Positions 6,513 to 9,226 of a stretch of 9,226 nt of DNA are shown here, piece after piece. The notes under the pieces are model-generated. The model was not told where the DNA came from. It saw only the letters and a list, made by a program, of their open reading frames with translations, and did no database searches. The position numbers and the translations under genes are program-made. The stretch is from Desulfobulbaceae bacterium (GTDB lineage Bacteria > Desulfobacterota > Desulfobulbia > Desulfobulbales > Desulfocapsaceae), in the NCBI GenBank assembly GCA_030632405.1, contig DAOVUU010000058.1, forward strand, positions 1-9,226. Direction: 5' to 3'. The number at the start of each line of letters is the position of its first letter. Position 1 is the stretch's first letter.

Positions 6513-7730
6513 TTATGCTCCGGTTTCAACTTTGAGTTTTTCCTGTTCTTCAAGAATCAGCGCCGTTGGAACAGAGAGAAGATAGGCAAGTCCAAAACCT
6601 GACAAACCACCGATCAATTTACCTGCTAGAACCGGCAGGATCATATTGGGTTGAAAATTGGCTGTAAATGCCAGGTGATCACCAAACATAAACGCGGCAC
6701 AGACAGCAAAGGCGATACAAAGGACTTTATCTTTTGGCCTCATATCTTTTATTAACCGGAACATCGCCAGAATATTCGCTGCAGCCGCCAAGATACCGGC
6801 TGCTCCCTCGGATTTAAGTCCCATTAACTTACCCACGGCTTCCATTGGAGTAGCCAGATACTTCTTAATCAAATACACCATCGGAAACGCCCCACACAGC
6901 ATAATCCCTATATATCCCGCTATCTCAAGAGCGCGAAACTGGTCTTTTTCATCGGCGATAATAGGATCGAATCCCCAGCTACCCAGAACCTTGGTAAAAC
7001 CGCCTGTAAAATATTCCACTATAGAGAATACGAGAACCAGAACGATACTGATATGCATCCCTCTTCCAAACCATAAAAATCCTTTAATCATCGCATTTGG
7101 AACAACCTTAAGGCCGATTGCAAGGGCAACACAGAAGATCGTCAGAGGAATAAGATTTGTAAAAATAGCTGAAAAAGTCAGTGCCATAATATAAGCGGAA
7201 TCTGCATTAGCGGAAATGAGCCCCCGTACGGCGAGATCAGATATGGAAATAATACTACAGGTAGCAAATACACCGATTGGTATGCTCAAAAGACCGGACA
7301 TGATTCCAAGTGCCATATACTTATGGTCCTTTTTCTCAAGCATGGTAAGGCCGACGGGAACTGAAAATACGATAGTAGCGCCAGCCATATAGCCAACCAC
7401 CATAGCCATTATCCAACCTTCCTTTGATTGCGCCAGGGCTTCTGCCAATTGATACCCACCCATATCAACCGCAATAAAGGTTGTAGCCGCAATCGCCGGG
7501 TCGGCTCCCATCGCTGAAAACAACGGACCAAAGAAGGTTTTTACAAAAGCCGACAGATAAGGGATCGCCGCCATAATGCCGGCGACCGGAACAAAAATCG
7601 GTCCAATACTATACAGTCCTTCCACAAACTCTTTTCCCAGCCCTTCCTCTTCGTTTCTGAGATATGCAAAAGCACCCAGTACCGCGCACACCATGATAAT
7701 ATAAATGACAACTGTTCCAATATATTCCAT
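6513..7730 (-). CDS. eutH: EutH-family ethanolamine (amino alcohol) transporter
   Basis: The 405-residue, strongly hydrophobic protein has about ten membrane segments and matches EutH from memory of the enterobacterial protein along its length: TFIAVDMGGYQLAEALA (about 84-100, compare ACDMGGFFLAKELA), GATIVFSVPVGL (117-128), MALGIMSGLLSIPIG, the loop EIAGYIGIMLCGAFPMVYL, and FMFGDHLAF (337-345) followed by PVLAGKLIGG. EutH is an inner-membrane protein that helps ethanolamine into the cell when it is scarce. The N-terminus is shorter than in the enterobacterial protein, lacking part of the first cytoplasmic loop, so substrate preference may have shifted to a related amine. An AGGGAG six bases before the ATG fixes the start. 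It is the last gene of its unit, 18 bases after the kinase gene, which supports joint uptake and processing of a choline/ethanolamine-like compound. Family call firm, substrate inferred. Confidence 0.85.
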   Translation of the reverse strand: MEYIGTVVIYIIMVCAVLGAFAYLRNEEEGLGKEFVEGLYSIGPIFVPVAGIMAAIPYLSAFVKTFFGPLFSAMGADPAIAATTFIAVDMGGYQLAEALAQSKEGWIMAMVVGYMAGATIVFSVPVGLTMLEKKDHKYMALGIMSGLLSIPIGVFATCSIISISDLAVRGLISANADSAYIMALTFSAIFTNLIPLTIFCVALAIGLKVVPNAMIKGFLWFGRGMHISIVLVLVFSIVEYFTGGFTKVLGSWGFDPIIADEKDQFRALEIAGYIGIMLCGAFPMVYLIKKYLATPMEAVGKLMGLKSEGAAGILAAAANILAMFRLIKDMRPKDKVLCIAFAVCAAFMFGDHLAFTANFQPNMILPVLAGKLIGGLSGFGLAYLLSVPTALILEEQEKLKVETGA

Positions 7731-7736
7731 TTCAAA

Positions 7737-7742
7737 CTCCCT
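7737..7742 (-). promoter_or_regulatory. Ribosome binding site of eutH
   Basis: AGGGAG on the minus strand, six bases before the ATG at 7730, within the 18-base gap that follows the kinase stop. Confidence 0.65.
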
Positions 7743-7748
7743 GTTAAT

Positions 7749-8627
7749 TTACATTGACTGAAAAATTTTATGCTGCTTCGTAAACGCGTCCAGATTGGTA
7801 TCTGTGTACTCTTTGAAATCAAAGTCGATGTTTGAGTATATCTCAGAAACCATGCTCCACATGGCCTCACGCAGTAAAGATGCACATTTCATGGCAAAAT
7901 AGCGATATCGCAGGAGATCTGTCACTGTTTTATCATAGTAATTTTCCAGCAGCCATTCTTCACTGTCAGCATCTAATTCGCAATTTGAAGCAAGCCCTCC
8001 TAGATCAAATAAAGGGCTGTTAAAACCCGCATAATCCCAGTCAATTAACCAGACTTTAGCCCCATCATCGATAAAATTGGCCGGCAAAAGATCATTATGC
8101 CCCCAGATGATCTCAACCATTCCAACCGCTTTTTCAAGATTTTCAGCCGCAGTCAATAAAGCGGGAAGTCGATCAATCATACGGCTTTTCGCATCCTTTA
8201 ATGTCAAGGCATAATCATTTACCACATGAAATACCCAGAAGGCTAATGCTGGTCCTCGGATATATTTTTTTACATCCCTGTGGCATGCCTGGAGAACAGG
8301 TATAATGCGTTCGAGCATATCTCGTTTTCGAATATCTTCAGCAGCAAGAGTTTTTCCTTCGATAAATTGCAAAACAAGAACACCTTGCTCAGAATATGTA
8401 ACATCAGGTGATATCCCAGCGACGCATGCCGCCTTACTGGCTGCAAGTTCATTAAATCGCATCACTTGATGAAGAACAATGTCATCAGCAATTCGAATTA
8501 CATATTTCTTACCTCCATCCTCAACAATAAAATTTATATTTGTAATCCCCCCTGTTAACGGTTGAGGATAAACCGGTCCTTTCCAACAGGGTAGATTAAT
8601 TGCTTTTGTCAGTGCTTCAGTTATCAT
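7749..8627 (-). CDS. Choline/ethanolamine-kinase-like (LicA/APH fold) phosphotransferase
   Basis: The 292-residue protein has the aminoglycoside-phosphotransferase/choline kinase fold. A glycine-rich loop reads PLTGGITNINF (23-33), followed by the strand KYVIRIA where the ATP-contacting position is Arg45, as in LicA-type kinases. The Brenner motif is HNDLLPANF (His177, Asp179 as catalytic base, Asn184), and the metal-binding LIDWDYAG (Asp196) follows; both are intact, so activity is expected. Members phosphorylate choline, ethanolamine or similar alcohols with ATP. Its place between a dimethylglycine-dehydrogenase-type flavoprotein and an EutH carrier suggests an amino alcohol as substrate. 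A kinase in an apparently degradative cluster is unusual: it might trap imported substrate, shunt part of it to phospholipid headgroups, or phosphorylate a gamma-glutamylated intermediate. GGGAGGA lies just before the ATG at 8627. The gene is 42 bases downstream of the flavoprotein gene. Confidence 0.85.
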   Translation of the reverse strand: MITEALTKAINLPCWKGPVYPQPLTGGITNINFIVEDGGKKYVIRIADDIVLHQVMRFNELAASKAACVAGISPDVTYSEQGVLVLQFIEGKTLAAEDIRKRDMLERIIPVLQACHRDVKKYIRGPALAFWVFHVVNDYALTLKDAKSRMIDRLPALLTAAENLEKAVGMVEIIWGHNDLLPANFIDDGAKVWLIDWDYAGFNSPLFDLGGLASNCELDADSEEWLLENYYDKTVTDLLRYRYFAMKCASLLREAMWSMVSEIYSNIDFDFKEYTDTNLDAFTKQHKIFQSM

Positions 8628-8630
8628 TTT

Positions 8631-8637
8631 TCCTCCC
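8631..8637 (-). promoter_or_regulatory. Ribosome binding site of the kinase gene
   Basis: GGGAGGA on the minus strand lies three bases before the ATG at 8627; the spacing is short but the match is strong. Confidence 0.6.
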
Positions 8638-8669
8638 TTTCATTGAACTGCATAGCGGACATGAAAATA

Positions 8670-9226
8670 TTACATTAAAATTTTCTCTCGCTTGGGATCG
8701 TATAAAGCTCTATTTTTTTCAAGCCGGGCCTTGTAGGTTTTTTTATACACCTCGATTTCATACTCATCACCAAAGCCGGCCTGACTTTTAGCAAGATACC
8801 CATAGCAAACATTTTTCCCAAATGTATGACTGTAACCGGCGCTGGTCGTAACCCCCAGCACTTCCCCTTTATACAAAATAGGTTCACTCCCTCTCATTCT
8901 GACCGGTTCATCTGTTATCAGAGTAAATGTGTACAGCCCCAATAGAGTTTTTTCTGCTTCTATTTTAACCAAAGCTTCTTTGCCAATAAATGACTCTTTT
9001 TCCAACTTGACACAAAATCCCAGGCCAGCTTGGTACGGATTAAATTCAGGCGATAATTCCGACCCCCAATAACAATAGCCTTTCTCCAAATGGAGAGAAT
9101 CAATGGCACGATAACCGGCATTTTGAACTGAAAATTCCTGCCCGGCATCCCATAAAGCTTCATATACATGACAGGCATATTCGGTTGGAATATAAAGTTC
9201 ATATCCCAATTCACCAACATAGGTGA
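8670..9226 (-). CDS. FAD oxidoreductase of the dimethylglycine/sarcosine dehydrogenase family, C-terminal GcvT part only
   Basis: The frame is open from the window edge (first full codon at 9224) to a TAA at 8670-8672, giving 184 residues; the start is outside the window. The visible part is the folate-binding aminomethyltransferase region. It begins TYVGELGYELYIP, continues NAGYRAIDSLHLEKGYCYW and NPYQAGLGFCVKLEK, then FIGKEAL, and ends with TTSAGYSHTFGKNVCYGYL and LYDPKREKIL. The YVGELGYELY wording and the AIDSLHLEKGY stretch fit large dimethylglycine/sarcosine dehydrogenase-type proteins (usually about 800 residues with an N-terminal FAD domain) better than stand-alone glycine-cleavage GcvT. 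These enzymes oxidise N-methyl amines and hand the one-carbon unit to tetrahydrofolate. Whether an FAD domain precedes it must be read from the neighbouring sequence; a stand-alone GcvT-like protein is the alternative. It is the first visible gene of the unit with the kinase and EutH. Confidence 0.8.
   Translation of the reverse strand, partial: TYVGELGYELYIPTEYACHVYEALWDAGQEFSVQNAGYRAIDSLHLEKGYCYWGSELSPEFNPYQAGLGFCVKLEKESFIGKEALVKIEAEKTLLGLYTFTLITDEPVRMRGSEPILYKGEVLGVTTSAGYSHTFGKNVCYGYLAKSQAGFGDEYEIEVYKKTYKARLEKNRALYDPKREKILM

Overview
The window looks like bacterial chromosome: dense genes, short gaps, Shine-Dalgarno sites and a moderate, slightly AT-leaning base composition. The families present (ferredoxin-like FAD oxidoreductases, an EutH-type carrier, a dimethylglycine-dehydrogenase-type flavoprotein) fit an anaerobic or facultative Gram-negative. 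A member of the Desulfobacterota is my guess, held with low confidence, because no ribosomal or phylogenetic marker is present. All the protein assignments come from reading motifs, not from a database search.

Layout. (1) Positions 1-1785, plus strand: the 3' part of a GlpA-like FAD oxidoreductase ending in a BFD-type [2Fe-2S] domain, overlapping by 11 bases a second, 322-residue FAD oxidoreductase. (2) Positions 1818-6098, minus strand, convergent with the first pair: a four-gene unit read as GntR/HutC regulator, glutamine-synthetase-like ligase, aldehyde dehydrogenase, class I glutamine amidotransferase. (3) Positions 6099-6512: a 414-base non-coding stretch holding the probable promoter/operator of the regulator and an imperfect long inverted repeat. 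(4) Positions 6513-9226, minus strand: a second unit, read as GcvT-domain (dimethylglycine/sarcosine dehydrogenase-like) oxidoreductase cut by the window edge, choline/ethanolamine-kinase-like phosphotransferase, and EutH-family carrier.

How they may work together (inference). The ligase-aldehyde dehydrogenase-amidotransferase trio has the logic of a gamma-glutamylation pathway: cap an amine with glutamate, oxidise the far end to an acid, then remove the glutamate. The Puu putrescine route, the Ipu isopropylamine route and the GlnA4 gamma-glutamylethanolamide route follow this plan. The neighbouring EutH-type carrier and choline/ethanolamine-type kinase point to a small amino alcohol, most simply ethanolamine, with gamma-glutamyl-glycine as the acid and glycine plus glutamate as products. 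No EutBC lyase or microcompartment shell gene is present in the window, so this would be a compartment-free route. The alcohol- or amine-oxidising step has no dedicated gene here. The flavoproteins at the two edges are the only visible candidates.
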